This document shows, one piece after another, positions 36,249 to 46,295 of a DNA stretch of 64,000 bases (its first letter is position 1; each line of letters opens with the position of its first letter). This DNA is from Hortaea werneckii (Eukaryota > Ascomycota > Dothideomycetes > Mycosphaerellales > Teratosphaeriaceae), in NCBI GenBank assembly GCA_037044905.1, contig JBAOKB010000037.1, positions 124,001-188,000 of the forward strand, read 5' to 3'. The translations under genes were made by a program, and so were the position numbers. The notes beneath the pieces were generated by a model. It made no database searches, was not told the origin of the DNA, and was given only the letters and a program-made list of their open reading frames with translations.

Positions 36249-36582
36249 GGTGATCTGGGGGTGGGAGAAGGGATGGGGGGGATTTGATCGGGTTGTCTGT
36301 GGCTGGTTTATTTTGTCTGGATGAGATTCCCGTGGGTGGGAATTGTGGTATAAAAGATTATCAGATGGTACTATCTCGAGAATATCCTGCCCTTCCACTG
36401 TCCATTATTATAAGTCCCCATGGGACGCATGTTTCCAAATCATTTCTCATACCGACTCTTAGCCCCTTACCCGACCCCTTCCGTCTTCATCTCCTCTACT
36501 TAGGAAGTGAAATGAACCATCATCACCATATCAGAACTGGCCCCACCCAACCCCAAAAAATCGTAAAACCACCTTCATTCCT
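36249..36582. other. Convergent spacer, MccA / cupin
   Basis: The 3' regions of two converging genes. Nothing else is visible. Confidence 0.4.
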
Positions 36583-37423
36583 CTAATCCTTAACATGCCT
36601 CCCATCATCCCCATTCCCATACGGCCCTCCACTCGTCTTAACCTCCCCCAACTCCTCATTCCGCTCCTTACTCCGCTCCGCCCACTCCGGCGCCTCATCC
36701 TTCCCGTTCTCCTCCTCCTCATCGCCTTCCTCTTTCGTCTTATGCACGGTCTGGGGATCGTGCTCGGCGGGCGAGTACACCGTCACGAGCTCCAGGGGCT
36801 GCGTGGCGGATGTGTTGATGAATTGGTGTTGGGTGCCTGCGGGGACGACGACGACGTCGGATGCTTTGACTGCCTACAAATTTGTTTTCTTTGTTAGGAA
36901 AGTGAAGAACGTAAATTTCTGATGATTTCGAAGTTTTTGGTCTTTTTGTTTTGTTTTTCGTGGGGTTATGTGAAGGTGGGAGGATTGTCTATTTTTACAA
37001 AAGAAGCATTGTACCAAAATGAAAGAATGGATAGTAGAATTAAGACAAACATACCTGATCCACCCCCGCCACAGTCGCCTTCCCCTCGCCACTGGTAAAT
37101 ATCAGGACTTGGTCGACTGTGTGCACTTCATCGCCAATATCGCCACCGACGGGGATCTCCATCGTGACGACCTGACTGTAAAGACCCGTATGCATGACTT
37201 TCCGGAACTGGCCGAACGAGCGCACTTTGGAGGTAAGCTCGGGGAAGTAGACCATTTGGTGCTTGGGCGGGTCCTTGGACATGTTGGCGTCTTTGCCCAT
37301 TTTGGGGGGAGTGAGGGAGAAGGCGCGGACGGTGGTGTGCTGGAAGGGTGTTGGGATTGCAGTTGGTTTGGGAAGTTTGGTGGCCAGGAGTCGGGTTGGG
37401 AGGGTGCGGGTGGTAGAGAACAT
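36583..37423 (-). CDS. Cupin-domain protein, probably mitochondrial
   Basis: Two exons, 37423-37055 and 36873-36583, are separated by an intron of 181 nt (gtatgt...atttgtag). They encode 219 aa in frame. The first 35 residues are rich in Arg, Thr and Ser without acids (MFSTTRTLPTRLLATKLPKP), suggesting mitochondrial import. The core is a small cupin barrel: EIPVGGDIGDEVHTVDQVLIF is a variant of cupin motif 1, and VVVPAGTQHQFINT is motif 2 with its metal-type His. The C-terminal 70 residues are an unusual Glu/Lys-rich hydrophilic tail (GDEEEENGKDEAPEW). Family cupins range from sugar isomerases to dioxygenases and storage proteins; the reaction cannot be named. Confidence 0.78.
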
Positions 37424-38296
37424 TGATGGGGATGATGTGGGCTACTTATAGGGTCGAGACAAGGTGTGCACGAGGGTTGTTTCGGATGAGCTCTCCGCTG
37501 CTGATGCTGCTGGTGAGATGGGAGAATCGCTTGCGAATGGTTGGAGTTTCACGGATGCCGCGGATAGGTAGGGTCAGTCTACGTATTTGGATGATGTGTA
37601 CATATGTACGCGAGAGCGGAGAGAGCTTCATTCGTTGTAAGGGAAGTGAGCAGTCAGCGACGTCATCGTTACCAGGTACGAGGGGAGGATCTATCGGGAT
37701 CGCAGTGGGTGTCGAGTATGAGTCTCCTTCTTTGCGCAGGCATTTGATGCGGCGATTGTTGGATATAGCTACTTGGTTGATGGCACCAATCACCCTTCTT
37801 TGTAGGTTTCAAGATGAATACTAGGTATGTAGTGATGAGTAGCCCAGGCACACCCACACTCGGCATGGACTACAGGAGTGCCAAGTACAACGGTGCGCAG
37901 CGGTCGGCAACCTGAACCTAGTGGCGGCTTAGTCATTCGGTATCAGAGGTCCGAAAGTATGTAATGTACGCTGCATGCGTATCAATTCGTGGTCTTGGAG
38001 GACCCAAAGCGAATAGCTGGCAAAAGGCTTGATTCAATTCACCGGCTTCCAATGTGATGCGCAGTAGTTGTCTCTGATTAGCCGGTACTGTACATACTAT
38101 CTACTATGTACATTGTAGGAGGTAGGAGTACACTACTATGTAGGTACGCAGTAGTCTTTTAGAGGAGAGTGGTGGCGGTTGCTAGGGCCGAAGACTAGCG
38201 CGGTAAACAGTGACGCAGCACCAGCCTCCTCCCCCAGCCAGCCAGCAAGCCCATACCAGCCACGCGACTTTAGCTTCACCGTCTTCAATACTAGCT

Positions 38297-38318
38297 AGCA
38301 TTTGCATTTGCATTTGCA
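38297..38318. repeat. TTTGCA hexamer repeat in leader
   Basis: There are three tandem tttgca units and flanking partial units upstream of the ATG at 38604. Confidence 0.85.
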
Positions 38319-38376
38319 ATCGCATCCACTCCACTCCGACTACAACTCTCTTCAACTTATCCTATACTGTCATTCC

Positions 38377-38455
38377 ATACTTGCTTCTTCGGCAAACCAT
38401 CATCTGCCTACCTGACCCACCCAATACTTGCGTCTTCGGCAAACCATCATCTTGC
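38377..38455. repeat. Imperfect 30-nt direct repeat, 47-nt period
   Basis: Copies begin at 38377 and 38424. They share a core of ttcggcaaaccatcatc with flanking atacttgc, and differ by one substitution and one inserted t. Both lie in the likely 5' leader of the gene at 38604. Confidence 0.85.
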
Positions 38456-38603
38456 CAAGCCATCCGCTGCAACAACTCCGACTACACCACTCTCCCACTA
38501 TCCGACGAACATTCGACGTCGACTGAACAATTGAGACGAGCTGTCAAGGCTTCGGCCTGCAGCTTGAACAGACTCCTAATCCACATCCTCATCTACATCC
38601 ACC

Positions 38604-39910
38604 ATGGCTCCCGTATCTCCCCTCACGGGCTTCCTCGAGGCCAGCCGTTATATCGAACGCTCAGGTCCCCGGAACGATCTCACAGCTGTTGCTCGGGCTT
38701 CCCTTGACTTCGACAAGCGTGACCTGGATACTTCACCTGTTCTGGCAACCGTGTTGCAATCACGCAACCCAGACTCCTCACCACTCACCGCTCACAAGAC
38801 CCTCACCGCACGCGACTCTTCATCGACTTTCAAACCAGGCGCTGGCGCCAAACCTGCTTCCGAATTCAACAATGCCGGCTTCCTCGCTCTCTTCGCCATC
38901 CTGGGCGCCGCCATGGTCATCGCCAGCATCTGGTTCTTCTTCTGGGCCAAGAACGGCGGCTTCAAGTACCAGGAAGGCGATTGGGAAGACTACAAATCGA
39001 CCGTCCTCCGCCGTAAAGGTCCAGATGGCAAGACGTTGAGCAATGCCACCAAGAGTACCAAGCTGGGCGGGGGAAGTAGTATCGCCGGCACCCAACACTA
39101 CAAGTGGCAACAGCAAGCCGCGAGGAGCGTCATTGGTCGTGATGAGAAGGGAAGGAAAGGTATCACCGCCAAAGAGGATGGGCCAAGACTCATTCGATCC
39201 TCTACGACGACGACTACATGACGGAATCCTTCGGCACCAACACCGTGAGCGACATGACCGAAATCCGCTCCGAAGCCGACTTCAACGGGCACGGCAAACG
39301 CTACCGGGACCGCGACGTGGCGGACTACAAACGCGAGAAACCCGCACGCGTCGGCGGCCTAAACCGCATCGCCGACGGCAACGGCTCGCACTTCGCCTCC
39401 ACCGTGTCCGGATCGGAAACCATGTCGGAAACCTCCGAAAAACCCATCCTCAACTCCACCCGCACGAATCAACAGAGGGAAAAAGAACGCGCGGAGCGCA
39501 AAGCGAAAGAAGAAGCAACCCGAATGGAACGCCGCTGGAAACGCGAAGCGGAAGAAGCCGCCGCGGCCCTGGCCCGCGAGAACGCCATCCACCCTCCACC
39601 ACCACCCCCCGCCCACTCAACCCGCAAATCCGCCGCCCCGAGCTCCAAACCCGGCGGCACTTCCAAACCCCGCCACTCGTCCCGCTCCCGATCCAACTCC
39701 CCGCAGAAGAAATCCCAACCCCCGGTCTCCGGCCACAGGGATTTCAGCTACCAATCCGGCCCGGCGTCCGAAGTCCTGAGTACGGCGTACACGGGCTCGA
39801 CTTCTCAAACGGGGACGCGGACGGCGAGTTACTACGACAAATACCGACCTGCGAACACGGCGTCGGAGTTTTCGGCGAGTGAGCGCGGTGGGGGGGGAGA
39901 GGAGGAGTAG
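38604..39910 (+). CDS. Single-pass membrane protein of unknown function
   Basis: The start is the ATG at 38604 in strong context (caccatgg). The protein has a 90-residue N-terminal region, one transmembrane helix at about residues 95-115 (LFAILGAAMVIASIWFFFWA), and a long cytosolic-type tail rich in Arg, Glu, Ser and Pro. The tail includes a coiled-coil-like stretch (REKERAERKAKEEATRMERR) and a polyproline run. I do not recognise the family. The helix half and the tail half are in different frames. The natural junction AK-RGWAKTHSILYDDDYMTESFG requires one more A in the A3 run near 39170, so this is an indel and not an intron. The corrected length is 435 aa. The first downstream frame also ends GGGGEEE, a low-complexity terminus. 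Confidence 0.7.
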
Positions 39911-40930
39911 TCCGCGCAAGGGCGGTGCTGGGGGGAGGAAGACGGGAGGAAGACGAGGGATGGAGGGTATCGACGTGGTGCGGATAGTGATCTGGATTAG
40001 GTGTCCGAATGCGGGGTTCGGCGGGTGGGGACGGGGGATAGGGAGGGAGGTGAGAGGGGTTTAGGAAGAGGAGGGGGAGGAGCAGGAAGAGGAGGAGATG
40101 GATGGGGGAAGAGGGTGGTGGAAAGAGGGTGGTGGGAGATTTGCAAGAAAGATTTAGTGTATAGCCCATTGCGCCAACTCAGTATTTTCGGAAAGGGGAG
40201 GATCGGCGTTAGGAGGTGGGGGGTTTAATCGGCATTGAAAACATCATCGAATCGGGAAGAACAGAGGAAAGGGAAAGAATGTGATCCACGAACGTGAAAC
40301 CACGCTCGTTTCTTTACATTGATGTGCGTAAGGACTCGCGACTTTTATTAGCGTGCATGACATAGGGAGAAAAAGAAAGAAAAAGCAATCCTCACTAATC
40401 GAGCCTTGCTGTTGATGAATGGGCGAAGCAGGTTGTAGATAGCGTGGTATAGGACAATTCCTTTCTTTAAGGCTGGGAAGGAAAGGGAAATAGAATGGGA
40501 ATGAAGAATATGATACCCCTCTGAGTTGTACCTTTTTTTGTTTTTTCCTTTTTTGTTTCATGTACCTCTTCCTACTACAGTGGATCATGCGGGAAAAACG
40601 GTAGGCCTTTCTTCCTTTCTTTTCTTCCCCCTTCTGTCATTTCAATTGGGCGGGCTGGGACGCATCTAGTAAAGCAACGACGATGCCAGCATCTTGCTAC
40701 ACTCCGCACCAACCAGGAAAGGGATCAGGGAAAAAGCGGGCGAAGAGGTGAGGGAGAATCAGACTACATGGAGCGACCGGACAAAAAAATAAAATAAAAA
40801 AATAAAAAAAAAGCAACAAAAGCCGAATATGAAGAGATGAAGGAGACCATGCCGCATGCGAATCGGCTCAATCGAAGGCCAGGCTACAAGACTTCGTAAT
40901 ATCAGACAATTCTCTGTGCTAAGTCCGGTT
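39911..40930. other. Convergent intergenic, 1 kb
   Basis: The first 250 nt are strikingly G-rich on the plus strand (gaggagggggaggagcaggaag), continuing the skew of the upstream gene end. Short A/T-rich runs occur near 40530 and 40785-40812 (aaaaaaataaaat). No gene was found. Confidence 0.45.
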
Positions 40931-42259
40931 CTATTTCTTCGTCGGTACACCCCAGCCCGGCTCAGCAAGCCACTGGTAGACTTCCGCAATCGTCGTGGCG
41001 CGGTTACTCGCGTCAGCGCCTTCGCCTGTGGGACCTGGGTCGTTGCGCCAGTCGACCTGGGAAAGCAATGCGTCAGCATTAAGACGGGAACTTGCTATCC
41101 TTCTGGGGAAGAGGAGGGGTAAAAGAATATCACGCTCCGCTTTTGTCTTGCCTTCCCTTTTCATCCGGGATAGGGATAGAAAAAAAAAAAAAAAAAACTT
41201 ACATTCCTCGTCGTCCCCTTCAAAACCTCCAAAACCCACCCGCCCACCACCGCCTCATCCTCACAACACCTGACCATCGCGTCCGCGACCTCCTCCGGCT
41301 CGACCCACGCATCCACATTCGTATCCAGCATCTTGAGCTTCTCCGGATGCTCCGTCCAAAGCGGCGTCTTAATCACCCCCGGCGCAACCCCATTAACGCG
41401 AATCCCCAAACTATCCAGGGGAGCAAGACTCCGAATCAATCCGCTCACGGCATGCTTGCTCGCTTGGTAGAGCGGGGTGCTGAACCCGGGGGTCTGGACC
41501 CGCGACGCTGGAGATGTGCACGATGCGTTTGGGGTTCGCAGGCGTGGCTTTCATGTGCGGGGCGCTGGACGAGGGGTTCAGCCAGCGGCTGATGGCGAGC
41601 TGCGTGCAGCGGATGGGGTGCGTGAGGTTGATGTCGAGCGTGGCGTAGTGGCCGATGCCGTCGGCGGGGACGGCGGAGTCCCGGCTCCGCGCGGTGCCGG
41701 GCGGGTGCCAGAAGTTGCTCCAGTGCGGTTCGTACACGCCGGCGCCGGGACAGACGATGTCGGCTCCGCCGAACTCGGCGTCGGCGGTTGTGAAGAGGTT
41801 GTCGAGGTCGGGCCATTGGACTACGTCGGTTTTGACGAAGATGGCGCGGGCGGTGCGGCCGTTTTTGGCTGAGTATTGGTCGATGAGGGCTTGGGCTTCG
41901 GGACGTAGGGCGAGGTCGGCGAGGAGGACGTTGCAGTTGCGCTCTAGGAGCTGCTTGGCGAAGACGTAGTTGATGCCGGATCCTGCGCCGGTGACGATGG
42001 CGGTTTTGCCCTCGACCGCGAAGGGCGAGAACTCGGTATTGGTCCGTTGGAGGACGTCGTCGGTCTTGAAAGGTCTAGCGGGGGTTGTTGAGAAGGTGCG
42101 AGGGTTGGCAGGGACAGAGACGGTCTGTCCTCCCCAATGACTTCGGACAGTGGCTGCGACATGGCATCGTGATGCTGCTGGCACCAATGCCGTCGCTCGT
42201 CTCACAGACGGCAGATGTTGTGCCAAAGCACGGGAGGACCGGACAGGAATAGTAGCCAT
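40931..42259 (-). CDS. Short-chain dehydrogenase/reductase, probably mitochondrial
   Basis: This NAD(P)-dependent oxidoreductase has a Rossmann start VTGAGSGI, an active-site pair in YQASKHAV (Tyr-x3-Lys), a SSVAG strand before it, and the family C-terminal block RVNGVAPGVIKTPLW. About 70 N-terminal residues rich in Arg, Ser and Ala without a fold suggest a mitochondrial presequence. The last intron, 41202-41057 (gtaagt...ttcccag), contains an A18/T18 run. The final exon (41056-40931) ends WLAEPGWGVPTKK. Near 41490 the frame must move between SSVAG and QTPGFSTPLYQASK, needing one extra base. No splice sites fit there. The overall sequence resembles 15-hydroxyprostaglandin-dehydrogenase-like fungal SDRs; the substrate is unknown. 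Confidence 0.82.
41180..41197. repeat. A18 homopolymer in SDR intron
   Basis: This is a run of 18 A on the plus strand, directly inside the donor end of the last intron of the minus-strand dehydrogenase gene. Confidence 0.9.
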
Positions 42260-42794
42260 GATTGTGAAGGAGGCAAAGAGAAGAGACCTACCTGCAACAG
42301 CGCCTTCAGAGGACTATATGGGCGACACGGCTGTCATACCCACCTCAGCCTCCATCGCGGTGAGGAAATTTAGAACCGAACCCCGGGGGGCGTACGTGAT
42401 CCCCATTGATGAGCAGTCCAGCTCCGCCGAACTTGCTGTGTTAAGCTCACCGGGCAGTGGAGAAGGTGGAGGTGGGAGGCTGCCTCGGACTCATCGGGGT
42501 AAGACGACCGAGACGGAATACCAACTGGGTACAGTAGAGATCCTCGGCCGTAGCCGTACCTTCCATGCTTGAACTCCGCGACTGAGGTCATCGGTCAGCG
42601 CGTGAAGTTGGCGTCGCGGCTTTAATTCTGCTGCGCGTCTTCTGACACGCGTTGACCACTGAATCGTATTCATCCGGCACGACATACTCACTCATTATAC
42701 TTCGAGTTCACTATCCAACGATGGCCACGAGAATGGGAATTTAGCGGCTGTCGCGCCACAATGCACCAAACATCAGACTACGCAAACCTCGAAG
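42260..42794. other. Divergent promoter, SDR (-) / SIM protein (+)
   Basis: This is a 535-nt spacer. The ORF at 42150-42572 (+) mostly overlaps it and has no domain. No clear elements were recognised. Confidence 0.4.
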
Positions 42795-45782
42795 ATGGAC
42801 GATGGGGAAGTCGAAGTGGTAGACCTCACCGGCGAGGAGAATCCACCTCCACGACAAGAGCCATTCAGAACAAAGGACCCTGTACCAACGGAGCGCAGTC
42901 TAGGCAAAAGACGAGCAGAGCCATCCACCTTGGAGCCACTACCAAAGGTCCGGAGGGCCGAATATCAAAATGAGCATCCGCCACCCAGACCTCCGATGTC
43001 CCATGGAAATGTACGACAGAAAAGAATGACGGCTCCATTCGAAGCCGGCAAACGGCTGCAAGAGAGAGCCAGGGGCGACCGAAATTTGAGAGAAGCCATG
43101 GACGCTCTGGTGGCTGGAACGGCAACCGCGTGGCAACAAGCATTCTTCGAGAGGACCTACAACGAGATGATCACGCAGCCGACTCCAATGCCACAACATC
43201 TGTCGTCTATGCGGGACAAGTCTGTGGACCGCCTCTTGTCCGTCGATGGACTCGTCAAATGCGTGCTGCAACAAGCCGATGGTCCCGCGCCGAATGCACC
43301 GTACGGTCCACAGGCACAATGCGTTGTCGATCGACTTTGCTTCGACCTTCCTCGGGGACTTTTCGAGAAATTGCGCAACAGAGAATATGGTTTCCCCGGA
43401 CTTGATTGGGAAGTCGAGCAGTATGATTTCAAGATGGAATACGCAAGACGTGCCGTCAACGCTTTTTGGCCCGACCGGGAGCCTATTCCCTACACCAGCG
43501 CCGTCGAGACCGCTTTGGCGGAGCGTTACCAGCAATCCAAGCAGACACTAAAAGCACCATGGGCTGGACTACCCCATATCGAGACAGACAGCCTGGACCA
43601 GGCCATCCTGCCGAAATCCTTGAAATGGATTGTCCGGAGGGCCATAGTGAGATCCTGAATTTGGGAAGAACTGAACAATGCCGAGTTCATCCGCCAGATT
43701 GAGTCACGATATCGCTCGGAGCCGGAACACAACGCGTTCCTCCACGCTGCTGCTCAGGGCTCCAATCTAGAGCACCCTTCCTTGGACCGGCTTCTCGAAA
43801 GTACCCTTTTTCATACATCGGTCATACCCGCAGCTGGAGGTATCATGAAACTTTTGAGCGAAGCTCCTAATGGTTGGTTATGGACGCAGCCGATGAGGCC
43901 TGAGACTGGTCGACTGGCAGCACCGTCTTTGAGACCTTGGCCTCAGGAGCGTGCATGCCCTTTACCGAGGCTTGATAACAAGGATCCTCATTACAGCCGA
44001 CTGTCTCCTGAGAGACTAGCGATATATACATTATCACTGTCTAAGCAAGCCTATTTATGTCTCGACTGCGTGCTGTGCATCCTCGCAAAGCGCATAAAGG
44101 ATGAATCGACTCTTCGAGAGCATTTCAGTAGAGTCCGCCGAGATGAAACAAGTACTGAAGATAGGAGAGGATACGATAATGCTGTTTCAGCTGCTGTGAA
44201 CTATTTGCGACAGTTCAAGGGCAAGGATATACCAGATTTTGAGAAAATGACTCGGAATGAAGATAACCGGGATGATTGTCTCCAAAACAACAGTTGGGTA
44301 CCTTGGTATCCTGGAAGGACACGATTTGAAGAGGAACCTTGGACTAAGCAACCTATCGAGCTTAGAGAATCATCTTCATCCGCCACTAGCGGTCAGAACT
44401 TGATTGAGAGAACATCAGAATTGAGATCCGGAAACGGAGGGGACGTCGTAGAGCTTTCACGACCAGCTCAGCAAAATCCATTAGATACCGGAGATGTTCC
44501 CGAGGAGCAAACAGATAAATTTTCGGCGGAAATTGACGAATTGAGCAACGAGGATCTTCAAATACTTGCGACGAGGATCAGGATCACACGCAGCTTGCCA
44601 TCCTTTACGTCTTCCGATCCTATTGTCCGGGAGCTAGTTGTCCGTGCAAATGCAGAGGCAGGCTTTGCGCAAGCACGGACCAAGTCGCACAGGGCAATGA
44701 CAATACCTCGACAAAGAGAACACCATTGGAAACTTTCAGACAGGCAATTGAAGCTATTAAGCAAGACGTTGAGCGGCCTCCTGCCATGCGAGGCCTACCG
44801 GAGCCACTGTCCTCAGAGCAATGGCCTCTAAGAATCTCTCGCCACAACATACAATATACATGAAGCGGAGCACTGAACATGGCCATCGGATACCCTTCGA
44901 AAAGAGACCGACCAAATACCTTGCCCATCCCGACTCCTTCCTCCAGATGCACTGGAAAGACCACCACGACGTCGCTTACCCCCTCACCCTACTACCCAAA
45001 GCGACCTGGAACGCCCTCCACAACAACAAACCCCACGGCGCCGTCTGCGCCCGCTGCCGCAGACCACGCCATCTCTCACCTCACGACCGCAAGCTCTTCC
45101 TCACCACCGAACGCCTCTCCTGGCCTCGACAGACCTACGGCTACAAAGCCCGAACAGGCATCGAGGAAGCGCTCTGGCCTGTGAATTTCGAGCTCGGCGT
45201 CGAAGAGCCCGTGCAATTCTCCATGCATCACGACATTTCCAGCGCGAAGAAGAGTTTCAAGAATAAGGACTTCCCGTACGCCGATTCATCCGAAGCGGAG
45301 ATGGTGATGCGGGTCGTTCAGCATGCCGAGATCCTCACCAACGCCTTGTGGGAATTGTGGAGGAGCCTTGACCTGGGGACGACGCCGACGCAGATTCATG
45401 CTAGCACGACCCCTCCACAGCCCCGGGCAGTGCTCGTTCACCTCTACGCGAAATCAACGATAATGCTAGACCACATCAGGCACCCCTCACACCGCCTTCC
45501 TCCGCCACTAAACCCTCTAAAGCCCCTGAAGCCAGCTCCTCCTCCTCCTCCTGGTCCTCCTCGATGAGTCTCGTCGAAATGTACAGCTCCCTAGACAAAA
45601 TCGAGCGGTCCTCACCCCTGGCTTCGCGGTTTTTAGAAGCGTATGCGGAGAAGTTGCATGCGGAAGTGTGTAGGGAGTGTTGGGTCGAGACGACTGTGGT
45701 TGGCGATGGGAGTGAACATGTGGAAAGCGAGGACGAGGGTGAGGAGGAGGGTGAAAAGGAGGAGGGGCAGGATGTTTGGTAG
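42795..45782 (+). CDS. Large unknown protein with N-terminal SUMO-interacting motif
   Basis: The start is ATG 42795 (MDDGEVEVVDLTGEEN). EVVDLTGEE is a textbook SUMO-interacting motif: hydrophobic core VVDLT flanked by acids. I do not recognise the remainder. It contains many aromatic- and Arg-rich blocks, a Cys pair (AVCARCRRPRHLSPHD, about 45030-45080), and a second Cys-rich patch near the end (VCRECW). The C-terminus is acidic. An in-frame TGA at 43656 is removed if a 51-nt intron at 43647-43697 (gtgaga...ccgccag) is spliced. Three further one-base changes are needed near 44700, 44840 and 45400-45480; the first could also be a 56-nt intron with a weak gtcgca donor. With them restored the product is about 980 aa. 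It may be a single gene or a decaying one. Confidence 0.55.
43647..43697 (+). other. Candidate 51-nt intron removing an in-frame stop
   Basis: The donor is gtgaga and the acceptor ccgccag. The length is a multiple of three, so the frame is kept while the TGA at 43656 is removed. The only branch-like string is actgaac. Confidence 0.5.
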
Positions 45783-46295
45783 CAATTTAGATGCCCTACT
45801 TTCGGTTGGAGTGGAGGAGTATAGTGTGGGATTTGGGATTTTGGCAGCGTAGGATACCCTTGGAAGTTAGTTGTGTTTTATGCCGATTTTGGCCGGGTTG
45901 AGGATGTTCTCGATCTACTGTTTTCCATGGTTGACTTAGGTCACATTGCATTTGAAAATTGCACGGCCAAAACAAGATTTCGCGGGAGCTTGAAAATATT
46001 TCTGGTGTAGTATGGTATGGCAACTTTTCGGCGCATAAGCAAGAAACTGATACTGAACTGAGACCGGTGGCTTTGCTGACAATTCAATTCGACCATCCCC
46101 CTAAAACAACGCCAGCGCTAGAAATTGCAAGGTATCTTTGCCGCTAATAAAGACCAACAACAACCATGCCCAGATCAGAAAATCGTCGGAAAAGCCAACA
46201 ACCGATCGACATGCCCAACAATCAAACCCTTTCCCCACTCCCCACTCAATCCCCTTCCGAAACGACCGCAGACCTCCCCATCCCCCTGCCTTCCT
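45783..46295. other. Convergent intergenic
   Basis: These are the 3' regions of the SIM protein gene and the secreted-protein gene. The short ORFs here have no recognisable domain. Confidence 0.45.

Larger units (their letters stand above)
37424..38603. promoter_or_regulatory. Long divergent promoter, cupin (-) / membrane protein (+)
   Basis: This 1.18-kb spacer has short direct repeats: ctactatgta-type units at about 38100-38155, a TTTGCA hexamer array at about 38297-38318, and a 30-nt direct repeat at 38377-38455. The last 400 nt are pyrimidine-rich and probably form a long 5' leader. No ORF was recognised. Confidence 0.4.
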
